Shown: piece after piece, positions 22,081 to 34,480 of the stretch | Position numbering within the stretch: the first letter of the stretch is position 1 | Layout of the letters: every line of letters begins with the position of its first letter | DNA from: Ailanthus altissimus | Taxonomy: Eukaryota; Streptophyta; Magnoliopsida; Sapindales; Simaroubaceae | Direction: 5' to 3' | Length of the DNA stretch: 64,000 bases | Assembly: GCA_946807835.1 (NCBI GenBank) | Contig: OX327710.1 | Coordinates: forward strand, 11,086,501 to 11,150,500 | Made by a program: the position numbers and the translations under genes | The notes under the pieces: generated by a model | Databases searched by the model: none | What the model was told of the DNA's origin: nothing | What the model saw: the letters and a program-made list of their open reading frames with translations, nothing else

Positions 22081-23339
22081 AACTGAGATGAGATAACGAT
22101 TTTATTTTAAATAAAACTGTAATGTGCTAATTACTTTCTATATCAAATAATCAATTTACCCTTTTTTTTTTAATTTTAGAATGACTCAAAGGCCAATAAG
22201 TGTCTTATTAGGCTTGTGTTCCTCTATTACCCTTAATCACATAGGTTTACCTTTATTTGAGCTAAGTTTAGTCCCCGAGTAAGTTTTATCATAACAGTAC
22301 TCATACTTTAGATATTACTTAGTGTAACTTTATACTTACCAAATACGACCCATACATTAAGTTTTGTAAAATAGCTTACATCCATATGTTGTATCATGTT
22401 TGACATATCCAGTCATATGTATGGGCTTGGATCTAGGTCTTTTATAAATTTTTACACAACAACACTTCCTAACAAATAAACTATATTTATTGTAATTATT
22501 ATTTTTTTTGTTTTTAAGATTAGATTTATAAACAAAGATCTTAAGACTAAAATTTTGATATTCTCAAAGCATTGCTTTTATTTAATTAAATTGATAACAT
22601 CCTTATATCACCTTTTTATGGCTAATTAAGAAAAACACATGACAATAATTTAATAACAATAATAATAATAGTAAAATATATTTTAGGAAACACTTAAAAC
22701 TTTCTCTAAGCTTTAATCACACTAGATAAAATATTATATTTTTATAATTAAATTTTATATTTAAAAAAAATTAAAATTGACTTTATCATCTAAAATAATT
22801 TTTTTTTTAAAATATTGTTTTCACCATAACTCATCATAATTCACCCCTTCAAATGCATAATACTTTCATCACATTTTCTTCACACTTTTCACTAAACTTT
22901 AAGCAAACTCAACATCACTCTTATTTTTCCAGAGCTCACTGTACTAAAAAAACAATAACAAAAATCCTAAACAAGCATAAAGAGAAAGAACTATACCTTA
23001 TGGCCAGTCTTAGCTAGCCAAGAGAATAAAAATTGAATTGAGATTTAGGAATTTATTTCTTTTGACTTGATGATTGGAATGTGTCTTCAACTTGATTTTG
23101 TTCTCATAATTGAAAGGCAAGTTCTGAACTTCCCCTTAAATATTTTTGTAAGTTTCGATTAATATTTTATTAACATTTAATGCCTATTTGAGTTAAACTC
23201 ACTTGTTAGACATATTTCTTTTAAAGTTTTGATGGGGAGTTAGATACTCATAATTAACCCAACATTGGCCCCTCCTCTTGCTCAAACTCAAGTGGTTACG
23301 GTTGTTGTGTAGCTTGGTGACCACTTGAGCCATATTGTT
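22081..23339. other. Unassigned AT-rich DNA left of copia B
   Basis: Contains poly-A/T runs and a few AAT/AATA repeats (22645-22670). No ORF or transposon end was recognised. Confidence 0.6.
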
Positions 23340-24026
23340 TGTTTGAAATTGGTGATTCAAAATTAAGGATGAGTTTTAATTTTTGAGTTAAAGACCAATT
23401 AAGAGTCAACAAGAAGTCTAATACGTGAAGGTCGTGCTAAGAAATAGCAAAATAAAAAGTCAGAAGTAAAAACCTATTCACACGACGAGTACTTTTCATA
23501 CGATAGATACTATTCATGGGTAATATTTACGCAGCATTTACACAGGTATGGGTCACACGACAACTTATGGGTATTTTCTATTTTAGCTTAATTGATTTCT
23601 TTAAGTTGGATTTGGACTCTTACAAGTAAAGACTTTTATTCTAACTAGGTTTAGGGTTTTCATAAGGCATCTAAAGTCTCTATAAAGGCTTTATATTGGT
23701 TTGTAAACATATCAATAGATCACAACAACTACAATATAGACACAAGAGAGAAAACTTTTAAATTACAAGCGAGATCAATTGTGTGTTTTTTGTGAGTGCA
23801 ATTAAGAGTGTTCTTTGTGAAGCTTGTGTTCTTTATTGTAAAAGGCATACTTTATGAGTGTATTATGATTTATTAATAAGATAAATGAGATCTTGATCCA
23901 TTGTGGGCGTTGGTAAATTTTTGAACCACGTAATTCTTGTGTACTTTCTCCTACCTTATTTCTCTTATTTACTCTTGATTATTTGTTACTATATTATATT
24001 ACTTGGGTTTATTATTTAGGCTTCTA
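23340..24026 (+). mobile_element. 5' LTR of copia B
   Basis: It starts TGTTTGAAATTGG and ends ...GGCTTCTA, where the terminal CA has become TA. The R/U5 landmark GAACCACGTAATTCTTGTG is present near 23922. It is ~120 bp longer than the 3' LTR, largely through segments near 23500-23650 and 23785-23815. Confidence 0.85.
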
Positions 24027-24030
24027 TAAA

Positions 24031-24047
24031 CTGGTATTAGAGCTTGG
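24031..24047 (+). promoter_or_regulatory. Primer-binding site of copia B
   Basis: CTGGTATTAGAGCTTGG differs by one base from the standard initiator-Met tRNA primer site TGGTATCAGAGC and lies five bases after the LTR end, as expected. Confidence 0.85.
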
Positions 24048-24057
24048 TTATTAGTAG

Positions 24058-24751
24058 ATATAGCTACTCTTAAGTATAAAGTAGAGAAATTCAATGGGTC
24101 AAATGATTTCAATCTGTAGAAAAGAAATATGACAGCGTTATTGGTGAGCCAATAGTTAGGCTCAACGCTATAGGAGACTGCAGCTTTATCTATTATGGAA
24201 GAAAAGACATTAGAGTCATTTAATACTGATGTAGAAAGAAATGACATTTAGAAAATGGCTCACAGATAATCATTCTGTTATTGAGTGATGAAATATTGAG
24301 AGAAGTAGCAGATGAGAAGACAATGATTAGTATTTGAAAGAAGCTTAACTCTCTTTACATGTAAAAGTCGTTGGCCAACAAATTGCATATAAAGAAAAGT
24401 TATATCAACTGTTTATGTTAGAGGGGATGCCGATAAAAGACTATATAGACGCCTTCAATAAAATTATCATTGATTTTGAAGCTATCAATATAATGATAAA
24501 GGATAAAGACAAAGAGATCATCTTGCTAAGTCCATTTCCCAAAAACTATTAGTACTTTATTGATATAGTTTTTTATAATAGAGAAAGTTAATAATGAGTG
24601 ATGTAAAATCATCATAAAACTCAAAGCAATTAGGAAGACAGATAGAGGCTAATGCAGAAGGCTTATCTGCAAGAGAAAAAGCCTCACATAGAGATTAAAA
24701 GAAGAAATGCTTAAAATCAAAGTCCAAGGCACTCTCAAGAAGTGTTATTAC
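24058..24751 (+). pseudogene. copia B gag, N-terminal part
   Basis: Gag landmarks in order: VEKFNGSNDFNL near 24085, KRNMTALLV near 24120, then LEGMPIKDYIDAFNKIIIDFE near 24420-24480 and KDKEIILLSPFPKNY near 24510. This is the Tork-type copia gag core, which binds and packages the element RNA. Several in-frame stops and frameshifts occur. The frame is cut at 24752 inside the first cysteines of the zinc knuckle (KCYYC) by a solo LTR. Confidence 0.85.
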
Positions 24752-27274
24752 TGTAACACCTTCCTCACTCGCCTCTCATCGAGACATGAGCTTAGGGGGT
24801 GCTACGATAGCATCGAACAGAAACAACGATAATGATTATTTTAACTTCAAAAATATTTTATTTTATTTTTTTTAAACATTTACGAGGAAAAACTGACAGA
24901 GTCTCCCCTAAAAATTTGATTTTTACACTACTTATAAGAAAAGAAACACTCCCAAAATTTTCATATCCATTCTTAACCAACTTCCATATTTGTTTTTCAG
25001 CAAATATTCACAACTCATATTACAATATAAATGTATCAAACCTTTACAAAACTATTTCACATCCAGTATATTATCAAAATATATATCATATATCATGATT
25101 TTAAAAGAGACAATTCTGAATAAATACATATATACATACACATACACTTAATGTCCATAATATAATACACAACAGTCTATAGACAAGTAAAATATCTATA
25201 AAAAATAATTATATATAGAGAGAGGATGTGAACGACTCCGAGCAGCTGCAGAAAGATTTACTCTTCAGTCTTTAGTGATGGCAACTCTACTACCTGCGCA
25301 TGGTAAATCCAACGCGCTAAGCACAACAACTTAGTGGGTGTACACAAAAGATGAAACAGTATAATAAAATTTTATTTTCTTTTTGCAATAAACTATATAT
25401 ATAAACAATGAAATTTTGAGTAATACCAATTTTTCTCCATATATCATAATAAATCAAAATTTATCAATTAATCAATTCATTAAACCAAAACATTATTTCG
25501 ATTTCTCATTTCAATTAATCAAATATATATATATATACACAAATATCATATTTATACTTGATCCAAGTAGGCGCCCAAAATAAACGTTGACACGATACCA
25601 TGGATTGGCTAATGAGCTAACAAATATCAGATAATGATTCGGCATCGGCCACTCGGTGACTACCCACCGGATTCAGAATAGATAACAAATCGGATACACA
25701 GAGTAGTATCATCGAACAAGCAAACGGCGCAGTACTGCTATAATACTCTATTGGCATGCCAACTACCAATCCTCCCCTACCAATGTTCAGGTTTACTTAG
25801 GGCGTCACAATAGTATTATTATAATACATTATTTTTCTTTTTAAAAAAAATATTTTAACACAAATTTATTATTATTAAACCAAATTATTATACAAATTCA
25901 CATTTATTCAATTTTTCTGATCATTCATATTTAGAAACAAATATTTTTTCATTATTACAAATAGGCCCAAAAATTTTTACTATTCACCTTTATGCCTAAA
26001 ATTTTCAAAATTTTTATACATAAGCCCAAATGTTCCAAAATTTTTCATATGAGTCCAGAATATTCAAAAATACCCAAATAAGTTTCAGATTTAACAATTT
26101 AGCCCAAATTTTTCCAATTTTCCACTTATAGGCCCATTTGTTCCAAAATTTGCCATTAGGCCCCAATTTCTTCAACAAGTCATATATAAGTTCTAATTAC
26201 ATACTAATACACATAAAGACATAAAAATTTTAAATATTTACAATTTAGTCCAAAAACTTTCATATAAGTCCTATTTTCTCAAAATTCATATTTATGCCCA
26301 ATTTTTCTTTTCTTTTCAATTTTGACCACCAATTAATATCCAATACTCAAAACATATTTAATACATTTAGAAATAATATAATTATCAATTCAATGCCATA
26401 GTTCAACATACTCATCCATCATATTAATAAAATACATCAATATACACTAAATTTCCTAAGGTAAAAATTTTAAGTTTCAAACTAATGTGTACACCAACCT
26501 TATAAGCTTAATTCCTCCACTTGATTCACATCTTCTCCTTCTCCTTCCCTTGGCTATCCTTGGCCAAGCTTTCACCTTCATTTGCTAAAATACACAAATA
26601 ATGAATAAATTTCTAATTTACCAAATTAAAAGCATAATTCACTAATTCTACATGGCTACTTAATCTATTAACCCTTGAAACCCCAAATTCATATTCAATA
26701 GAATTTTTAGCATTAACTCACCTTGAATAACAACTTATACCTTAAAATTGATCCTTGAAACTTGATGAAGAAGGCTTTAATTAAGGATTTGGAGGCTTAA
26801 TTTACTAATAGAAGTATTGAGAATTGTTGAATTTAAAGGGGGATAAAAGAAAAATGGAGAGAAAATGCAAAAGGGAGGGGACGGCCAAATGTTTGGTTTT
26901 CTCTAAATTTTTCAATACTATTCCCCCTTTTATAGCCTTTATTTTTCTTTCCAAAAATACCCCCAACTAAACTCAAAATTACAAAAATATCATTGGTTAG
27001 AAATGGTGGCATTTGATTGGTCCAAAAATTCCAAATACTATTCATAACTAAACTAAATAAAAAATCTAGTTAAAATCTAACTAATTCTAGTAAATTCCAT
27101 TTAACAATGTTGGCAAAATTCTATTGGTCCAAATGTTGGAAAAGTTGTAATAGCATGGGTTTTAATTCTATGCAAACACTTATACCATACTATACTTATT
27201 CAACCAATCAAATTCTTCCATTTCTTTTGACTAATAAATTCAATCAAATTAAATAAAAAATTTGGGGTATTACA
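24752..27274 (-). mobile_element. Solo Ty3/gypsy LTR (chromovirus-like), 2523 bp, perfect TSD ATTAC
   Basis: The insert begins TGTAACACC and ends GGTATTACA, flanked by ATTAC at 24747-24751 and 27275-27279. Read on the minus strand it starts TGTAATACCCCAAATTT. It has a TATA box (GGCTATAAAAGGGGG, complement of 26924-26938) with a pyrimidine-rich transcribed leader after it, and ends with AGGTGTTACA. That layout is typical of plant Del/Tekay-like LTRs. No internal domain remains. Removing it restores the copia zinc knuckle reading (CYYC...GHF). Confidence 0.88.
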
Positions 27275-28540
27275 ATTACTGTAAAAAAAGAGGGGCACTT
27301 CATAAAGAACTATCGAGAGAAGAAAGTCAAAGATAATAAGGCAAATGTTGCGCTTAACTATGATGATTGCTTTGACAGCATAGAGACTCTAATTGTTACT
27401 GATGGTAAGAGTTTTGAATAATATGTTCTAAATTCTGATTGTACTTTTCTCATGTGCCCATATAAGTTTTGGTTTGTCAATTTTCAGCCTATTAATAATA
27501 GTAAAGTATTAATAGATAATGACGTAGCATGTCAGGTATTAGGAATTAGACTTAAGTTGTATGATAGGTGAATAAGAGATTTATTTGAAGTTAGGTATCT
27601 TCTTGATCTCACTAGGTATGCTAGACCAATAAGTGTTCCATCAAGATTGATGGAAGAGTTTTAAAAGTGTTGAAGGGTTCTATGATTGTGATAAGAGACG
27701 AGAAGCACAAAAGAGTATGTGTGCTAAAAGGAGAGGCAGTGAGTAACTCTACATTATTCTCCACGGCTGATGAGAATAAGCAAATCAAATTGTGGCATCT
27801 TAGAATAACACACTTAAGTGAGAGGAACATAAATGAGCTATTTAGTCAAAAAGTGTTTGGTGAGGATAAGTTCCAACCACTTAAGTTTTTTTAGTATTGT
27901 GTGCTAGAAAAAAACAGAGTAAGGTTTAAGATAGAGTACAGAACTAAAAGGACTCTTGACTATATACACTCAGATCTTTAAGAACCAACGCAGACAGTAA
28001 CCTACGGTAAGGCTAGATATTTCTTTAATTTTATAAATAACTATTCAAGAAAGTTACGGGTCTGTATTAAAGAACAATGAGCAAGTGTTTAAAACGTTCA
28101 AGACTTGGAATGCCATTGTTAAGAGAGGCTAAAGATTGACAATGGCCTTGAGTTTTACTACAGAGAGTTCGATGAATTTTGTGCTAAGCATGAAATTGTA
28201 AGGCACAGAACTGTGAGATCAACACCGTAGCAGAATAGTTTGGCTAAAAGAATAAATAGAACTCTACTTGAAAGGGTTATATGCATATTGACCAATGCAA
28301 AGAGTCCAAGGTATTTTGGGGTGAAGCTATAATGACAACGGCTTATTTGATTAATAGAAGTTCCTCTTTAAAACCCCTGAAGAAACATGGTCTGGTAACC
28401 CCCCCAAGTATAACCACCTTTAAATATTTAACTGCTGAGCTTTTATGCATGTGGAGCAAGGGAAATTGGAACCTAAAGTTATGAAGTGGATATTTATAGA
28501 GTATCTTGAAAGCATGAAAGGATATAAGGTATTATGTAAA
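27275..28540 (+). pseudogene. copia B zinc knuckle, protease and integrase
   Basis: Starts with the second half of the knuckle (NYCKKRGHFIKNYRE). The protease-equivalent YVLNSDCTFLMCP (27420-27460) has lost the catalytic Asp-Thr/Ser-Gly. The GAG-pre-integrase block (KLWHLRITHLSERNINEL, 27785-27840) sits in a 75-codon open frame at 27667-27894. Integrase follows with DYIHSDL near 27970, then a YYREFDEFCAKHEI-like block near 28160 and AYLINRSSS near 28345. The first integrase Asp and nearby text are readable, but stops separate the blocks. Confidence 0.82.
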
Positions 28541-30480
28541 TAGTTGAAGCTGTCAAAGAATATTATAAGTTGTGATGTGACATTCGATGAGAGGACAATG
28601 TTGAAAGCTCTCAAAAAAGATAAGAAAGAAAAATATGTGTCTAAGAAAGATTCAGCACTTAAATCAGTTAAAGTTGAAGTGGAGCCTAAGTATAGATCTG
28701 ACATGTCCCCAAATCAATACTTCAGTAAGGCAACCCTTGATATTGAGTCAAGAACACCAACAAGTTCCTCTAAGTCTACCTAACATAAGACTAAAACTCC
28801 TAAGATGGAACTAGAAGAGTACTTGCTAACTAGACATAGGCTAAAGAGAATGATAAACCCGCCAATCAGGGATGTACAAATATAGTTAATTGCTCATGCT
28901 TTCAATTTTGCTTTTACTATTGATTTTGATGAGCCTAAGACGTACAATAAGGCTATAAAGGGTTAGAATAGAGATAGATGCAGCAAACCATGAAAGAAGA
29001 GATTAGTTCTCTTAAGAAAAATAATAACTGGGTGTTGGTAGATAGACTTTAAAAGAAATTAGTTAAGTGCAAATAAGTGTATAAGGTTAAGGATGGGACT
29101 AGAGGTATAGCCTACAAGGTTTAAGCAAGGCTTGTTATACAAGGTTTACTCAAAGAGAATGAATAGATTTTCATGAGATTTTCTCTTCAGTCATCAAACA
29201 TACATCCATTAGTATTCTATTAGCCATGTATACAAATCTTGATTTACATTTAGAGTAGATTGATGTAAAGATAGCTTTTTTGTATAGAGAGCTTGAAGAA
29301 AAGATTTACATGTCACAAGCGTAAGGGTTTAGTAGAAGAAAGTATGATGGATACGTGTACTTTAAGAATTTGAGTAGTGGGGTAATGATGTATTTATTTT
29401 TGCATGTGGATGATATGTTGATCGCATATAGAGACATGAAAAAGATACAGAAACTAAAGAAGTAGTTGAATGATGAATTTGAGATGAAGGATTTAAGAGC
29501 AATAAAAAGGATATTGGGTATGGATATTGTGAGAGAAAGAAAAGACGTTATCTTCTTGTCACAGTAGCTATATATGCTCAAGATTCTAGAGAAGTTTGAT
29601 ATGTCCAATGCAAAGGCCGTCTCTACTCATTTGGTCATACATTTCAATCTTTCAGTAGCACAGTAAACAAAATTCAAAGAGGAGACACTGCAGATGAGTA
29701 AAGTATCATATGTGAGCATTGTGAGGAACATTATATATGCGATGGTTTATACGAGACTAGACATAATATAGGTGATGAGTGTGGTAAGTAGATACATAAC
29801 AAATCCAAATAAAGATCACTGACTTGCAATAGAGTAGATTTTAAGATATCTCAAGAGAACACTGGATCACAGATTAACGCATAAAAAGGATGAGAGAGAA
29901 AGTGAAACGGTAAGAGGATACATCAACTCATATTATACGGGTAATCTAGACAAAAGATGATCATTAATGGGTTACGGATTCATGGTGTTTGAGTGTATTG
30001 TGCTGAAAATCAGTTCTACAGCATGTGGTGGCACTATCTACCACAGAAGCGGAATAGAGTATGGTAGCCGATCGTCAGTTGGAAGCTCTGGCTGACAACG
30101 AAGCTAAAGCTTCAAACATCTCTCATTCTTATTACTTTTACAATATGAAAAAAAAATTATAAGCTGTTGGAGAAGCTATTAAAGAGGCTATGTGGTTAAA
30201 AGGGATATGCTTAGAGGTAATACTACTGAAGACGTCAACAACGAAATGTATTGTAATAGCCAAAGTGTCCTACACCTAAGTAAGTATCAAGTGTTCCATG
30301 AGAGGTCTAAACACATTGATATACTGGTTCTTTTCATTAGAAATATTATTTAAAATGGTGAGATTAATCTAATAAAGATTATGTAGTCTAAAAACTCCGT
30401 TGATATGTTAACTAAGCCATTGCCCTCGATTAAGTTTGTCCTATGCAAGGACTTAACTAAAGTCACCATTATGTGAGAGT
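28541..30480 (+). pseudogene. copia B reverse transcriptase and RNase H
   Basis: The linker (SCDVTFDERTMLK) leads into RT entry at about 28985 (TMKEEISSLKKNNNWVLVD). RT is followed with many frameshifts: the catalytic block near 29395-29420 is readable as FLHVDDMLI. RNase H follows near 30030 (ALSTTEAE) and 30175 (EAIKEAMWLKGICLEV). An extra ~90 bp separates these two RNase H blocks, which are adjacent in intact elements. The tail near 30400 reads MLTKPLPS. Confidence 0.8.
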
Positions 30481-30545
30481 GATCAAAGATGTGAAGATGA
30501 AAAGTCTTAAAAACTTCAAGGATGATTTTGAATTAATGAGAGATT

Positions 30546-31114
30546 TGTTAAAAATTGGAAATTCAAAATCAAGAATATGTCTTAATTTTGAGTTAGCGAC
30601 TAATGAAGAGTCAACAAAAAGTCTAATATGTGAAGTTCGTACTAGAAATGAGTAAAAAAAAAAGTCAAAAGTAAGAAATTATTCACACGGTGAGTACTAT
30701 TCACATAGGTACTGGTCACATGACAACTTACGGGTATTTTCTATTTTACCTCAATTGACTTTTTTAAGTGGGCATCCAAAGTCTATATAAAGACTTTATA
30801 TTGTCTTGTAAACATATCATAGTATATCACAATAACTACAAAACAAACACAAGAGAGCAAACCCTCTACATTACAAGAGAGATTAATTGTGTGTTCTTTA
30901 TAAGGTTTGTGTTTTTTTATTTTATAAAAGGCATACTTGTAAGTGACTTGTTATTTATTAATAAGAGAAGTGAAATCTTGAGCCATCGTAAATGTAGGTA
31001 AGTTATCGAATTATGTAAATTCTTATATGCTTTCTCTTATTTATTTTTTCTCAATTTTTATTCTTTATTACTTGTTACTACATTATATTGTTTGAATTTA
31101 TTGATTCCGCTTCA
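30546..31114 (+). mobile_element. 3' LTR of copia B
   Basis: Begins TGTTAAAAATTGG after a weak polypurine stretch (GAGAGATT) and ends CCGCTTCA. Shares AGAGTCAACAAAAAGTCTAAT, CACATGACAACTTA/CACACGACAACTTA and GGCATACTT with the 5' LTR. Confidence 0.85.
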
Positions 31115-31893
31115 ATATTATTATTGTTATGTCAATGATGAGATGTTCTTAATGTACATGTGCCTTCAGGAGAAAATCATTGTAAACCCATAATCTTGAT
31201 ATATAATAAAAGTTTGATATTAGACTACGATCTCGTAATTTTTCCATTTTCAATATTTCACTTAATAATTAATCTCTTTGTTGTAGTTTCTTTGTTGCTT
31301 ATGACTCAGTTATGATTTGTTTTATGATATTTATAATTTTCGTGAATTAAATGTGATGGAGTATATCTATATATATCTTACCGAAATGTGTGTATCATAT
31401 TTAGTAGGTCAAGCCTTAAGTAATTAAGTAAGCGAACCGGTGGCAACCCCATTGTTTATTTAATTATTTTAGGTATGTAAAGCCATATCAATTCTGAAAA
31501 TGTTTGTTTCATTTGTCTCAATTATCATTCCTGTAGCTAATATTAGGTTATAATTAATTGTTGTCAAGTTAGAACTTTGAGTTACTCAAATCTAGCATAT
31601 ATGAAATCTAATTTTTATGGGGTGTATATTTACACATACCTTCTGTGTACTTCGAAAAAATTCAGAGGTAGAGGTAAGGTTTGTCCAAAATCACATTTGA
31701 ATCCTCTCAACAGTAAATGTTAACTTTGACAGTTAGTTGACGAGACGAATGGTAATTTCATCACCTAGCTTTCTTCCTTCTTATAATTTACAAGAATAAC
31801 CGACAACATCGTGAATTTTACTTCTGTAACTCTTGTCACTGATTCTTTAGATTTCGGTTCTTCAAAGTTCAATAATGCAAGGGTTTTGCTCAA

Positions 31894-31999
31894 TAATGGT
31901 TTATGTTAACTGGGATGCTATATGCCACTTTTGGGTCCCCAATTAAGTCTGCCAATAGCAAAGAAATTAAAGCTGCTGATCGAATATTAGCTCATCAGG
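31894..31999 (+). other. Exon-like fragment ending at a CAG/GTAAAT donor
   Basis: After a stop, the frame reads WFMLTGMLYATFG then SPIKSANSKEIKAADRILAHQ and ends exactly at CAG/GTAAATAA. The codon use looks more gene-like than the surroundings. I do not recognise the protein, and no partner exon was found. Confidence 0.25.
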
Positions 32000-32067
32000 T
32001 AAATAATTGAAGTGGGTTTCTCTTTTTTTTCTTAAAAAAAAAACAATTGTCGGTTTTCCTATAATGT

Positions 32068-32109
32068 ATATATATATATGGGATATATATATATATATGT
32101 ATATATGGA
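32068..32109. repeat. Interrupted (TA)n microsatellite
   Basis: Two TA runs separated by TGGGA. They create overlapping short frames on both strands that I do not count as genes. Confidence 0.9.
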
Positions 32110-33280
32110 AAGGAGATATTCGAATACAGGATTCTATTTTAGTGAAATCATGCATTGTAAACCTTTACTATTTATGGTCATTCAAATAAATGCAATTTGT
32201 TAATTTTTTTTTCTATGTTCGATTTGTTTACTAACTATTCTCTCTAGATTTTGACCAAGTCTAATCCTTGGAAGGCCATTACAACTCAAAAATCTCAATT
32301 TCAAATATTTCAAAGGCATCTCACTCAAGGCCCACCATGTGAGTACCCTAGTCTTGTCCTCTGTCAACCGAAGACCTAAGATTAAACAAAGGAATATCAA
32401 CGAGCCCAACCCATAGTCCTTGGTCAAGAGAAGTTTTTAGTATCATCTAATATTCTCAGCAACTCATCCTGGGCTGAGTTGACCCATTAAGCCTTCTGAG
32501 AGCCAACAATTGAAACTCTTTAAAAGTAGGGTGGGGAAAATACATACTAACTGAATATTCAAAGAAACCACTACATGCTGCCTCCAGCCACCGCGCTCAT
32601 AGCGATCAATAATTTGATCAATTCATAAACTGGTCGGCCAACTAATGACCGGCAGCACCGAGTAATGATTGGTGGTCATGGATGGTGGCCGATGATAATG
32701 AATGGTTGTCGACGACGACATATAATTGCCAATGTCAACGAGCGGTGGCTAAAGTTCTTTCGTTTTTATTTATTTTTTATTGTGGTATTATTTTAATAAA
32801 ATTTGTTATAAATCAGTGATAAATATTTTTATTTATCATATTGGTAACCAAAATTTAATATTTATCCATGATCTTTTTTTCTTTATGTTGGATTTACTAA
32901 TTTTAGATCTAAATTTAGACTGATTTTTATTCTTACCCTTTTTTTAGTTAAAATTGATGAAAATTATCATCTAATATTAGAATTTTCATACATAATATTA
33001 GAGTTTGCATAATGTCTCATTCTTAAAATTTTAAGGGTTTAGATTTTTTTTTTCAAAATAAAATATGAAAGAAATAACCTTTTCTTTTTCTTTTTATATT
33101 GGGAAAATGAAATCAAAGTTATTAGCATTTTGAACTTTATTTTAGAAAAAAGGAAACGTATCGAACATATTAGTTAATCATTATATAACCTTTGAAATAT
33201 GGAAACACGTTTTGAATTGATTGCTGCCATCGATAAAGTACACAGATTTTGTTTATCTAACATGATGGTGATGACGATGA

Positions 33281-33810
33281 TGGAGCAATGAAATTCTAAT
33301 CTAAGACTTCAACAAATTAAACTTGAAAATTGAAGAAATTAGAAATTAAACATAAAGAAAGAATCACAATAAAAAAGAGAGCGCATACGAGGTTTGGTAA
33401 AGTCTACATCTACGTGCAAAATAAGAATGATCGATGTTATTATTTTAATTAAGATTCAAGGGTCACAAACTTGATGTTACAAGTTTTGCAGAGTTTTAAA
33501 AATCAAAAGAAAATGATAAAGAATTGAGTTAATTACAAGCTTTTCAAGTTATGATATTTATCAGCCAAGGCAATAGTAAAAAAACTCAAAACTGTAACTA
33601 ACTCAACAACCCTCTTACCAAGTATCTTGAGCGATTTAAATAAAAAGATGAAATGATGCGCTTTAAGGCTTCCAAATCTGTTTAGACATTATCATCTCAA
33701 CTCTTTCATTTTTATCAAATTACTTTGAAAGTAATAATACTTTCTTTCATATGCAATTCAATCCCCAAAACATCTTAAACAGTGCAACTGACTCCAACAT
33801 TGATTTTTCA
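33281..33810 (-). mobile_element. 3' LTR of copia C
   Basis: Starts TGGAGCAATGAAATTC and ends TTGATTTTTCA on the + strand. On the minus strand it follows a polypurine tract reading AAGGTGGAGATTA, the standard copia plus-strand primer. It aligns closely with 36875-37401. Confidence 0.85.
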
Positions 33811-34480
33811 TAATCTCCACCTTGTTTCTAAATTAATAGACACTAAATTATTTTGTCTCACCACTTGTATCAGTTTTTACACTTGCTGTTGACACCAATT
33901 AAGCTTGAACAAAGCTTGAACTCAACCTTTGTCATCATGTCAGCTAGATTTATAGAGGTATGAATCTTGATTAGATTTATAATCCCTTTTTGTAATTTGA
34001 TCCTTGATGAAGTGCATCTTAATATTATGTATTTTTTTCTTTCATGGAACCATTGATTTTTATTCAAGTGTATAGCACTTTGGCTATCAAAAAATACATT
34101 CACCATATGTCATCCATTACTAGTTTAGCAATCAAACTCTTCATCTAAATTGCTTCCTTACTTACCTTTACAATTGCCACATACTCAACTTCAGTTGTTG
34201 ATAGAGCAATAACAAACTGTAATGCAGCTTTCCAACTCATATAGCACATTTTCATTGTGAAAAATATCTAGTTAGTGATCTTCTTTTAACTAAATGACTA
34301 GCATAATCAACATCTGCATTTCCTTTAGTCCATTTAGCATCAGGTACCCATTTCACAACACACTGATGTTCTTAAATTTCATTCTTTATTAGAGAATTGA
34401 TTTCCTCAACCATTATTTGGAACCATTTTTCTCTATCATTGCTCCTTATTACTTCAGCATATGTTTTAGGTACTTCAATG
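33811..34480 (-). pseudogene. copia C RNase H joined to a stub of RT
   Basis: A 78-codon open frame at 33870-34106 reads VNVFFDSQSAIHLNKNQWF and HERKKYIILRC, the copia RNase H signature, with NLADMMTK and a 'LIGV' end. Upstream on the minus strand comes ALSTTEVEYVAI near 34180 and KWVPDAKWTKGNADVDYA near 34330. Directly before that lies WFQIMVEEINSLIKNE near 34400, the start of the RT domain. About 230-250 residues of RT, including YVDD, are absent at that join. Confidence 0.82.

Larger units (their letters stand above)
23340..31114 (+). mobile_element. Ty1/copia retrotransposon B (Tork/Tnt1-like), with both LTRs, interrupted
   Basis: 5' LTR 23340-24026, primer-binding site, gag, zinc knuckle, protease/integrase, RT, RNase H, 3' LTR 30546-31114, all in + order. 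A 2523-bp solo LTR (24752-27274) splits the zinc knuckle. Without it the element is ~5.25 kb, a normal copia length. The LTRs share long blocks (AGAGTCAACA, GGCATACTT, TTATTAATAAGA) but differ by many substitutions and indels, so the insertion is old. A clean TSD cannot be read: ATATT is right of the 3' LTR, and an ATATT lies at 23332-23336, offset by three bases. Confidence 0.9.
31115..33280. other. Unassigned intergenic DNA
   Basis: AT-rich with (TA)n tracts at 32068-32109. A GC-richer, G/C-skewed patch at 32580-32760 has repeated GGTGG/GGTCGGCC/GACGACGA phrases but no lasting open frame. The frames called in 31967-32427 are short and have no recognisable motif. Confidence 0.5.
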
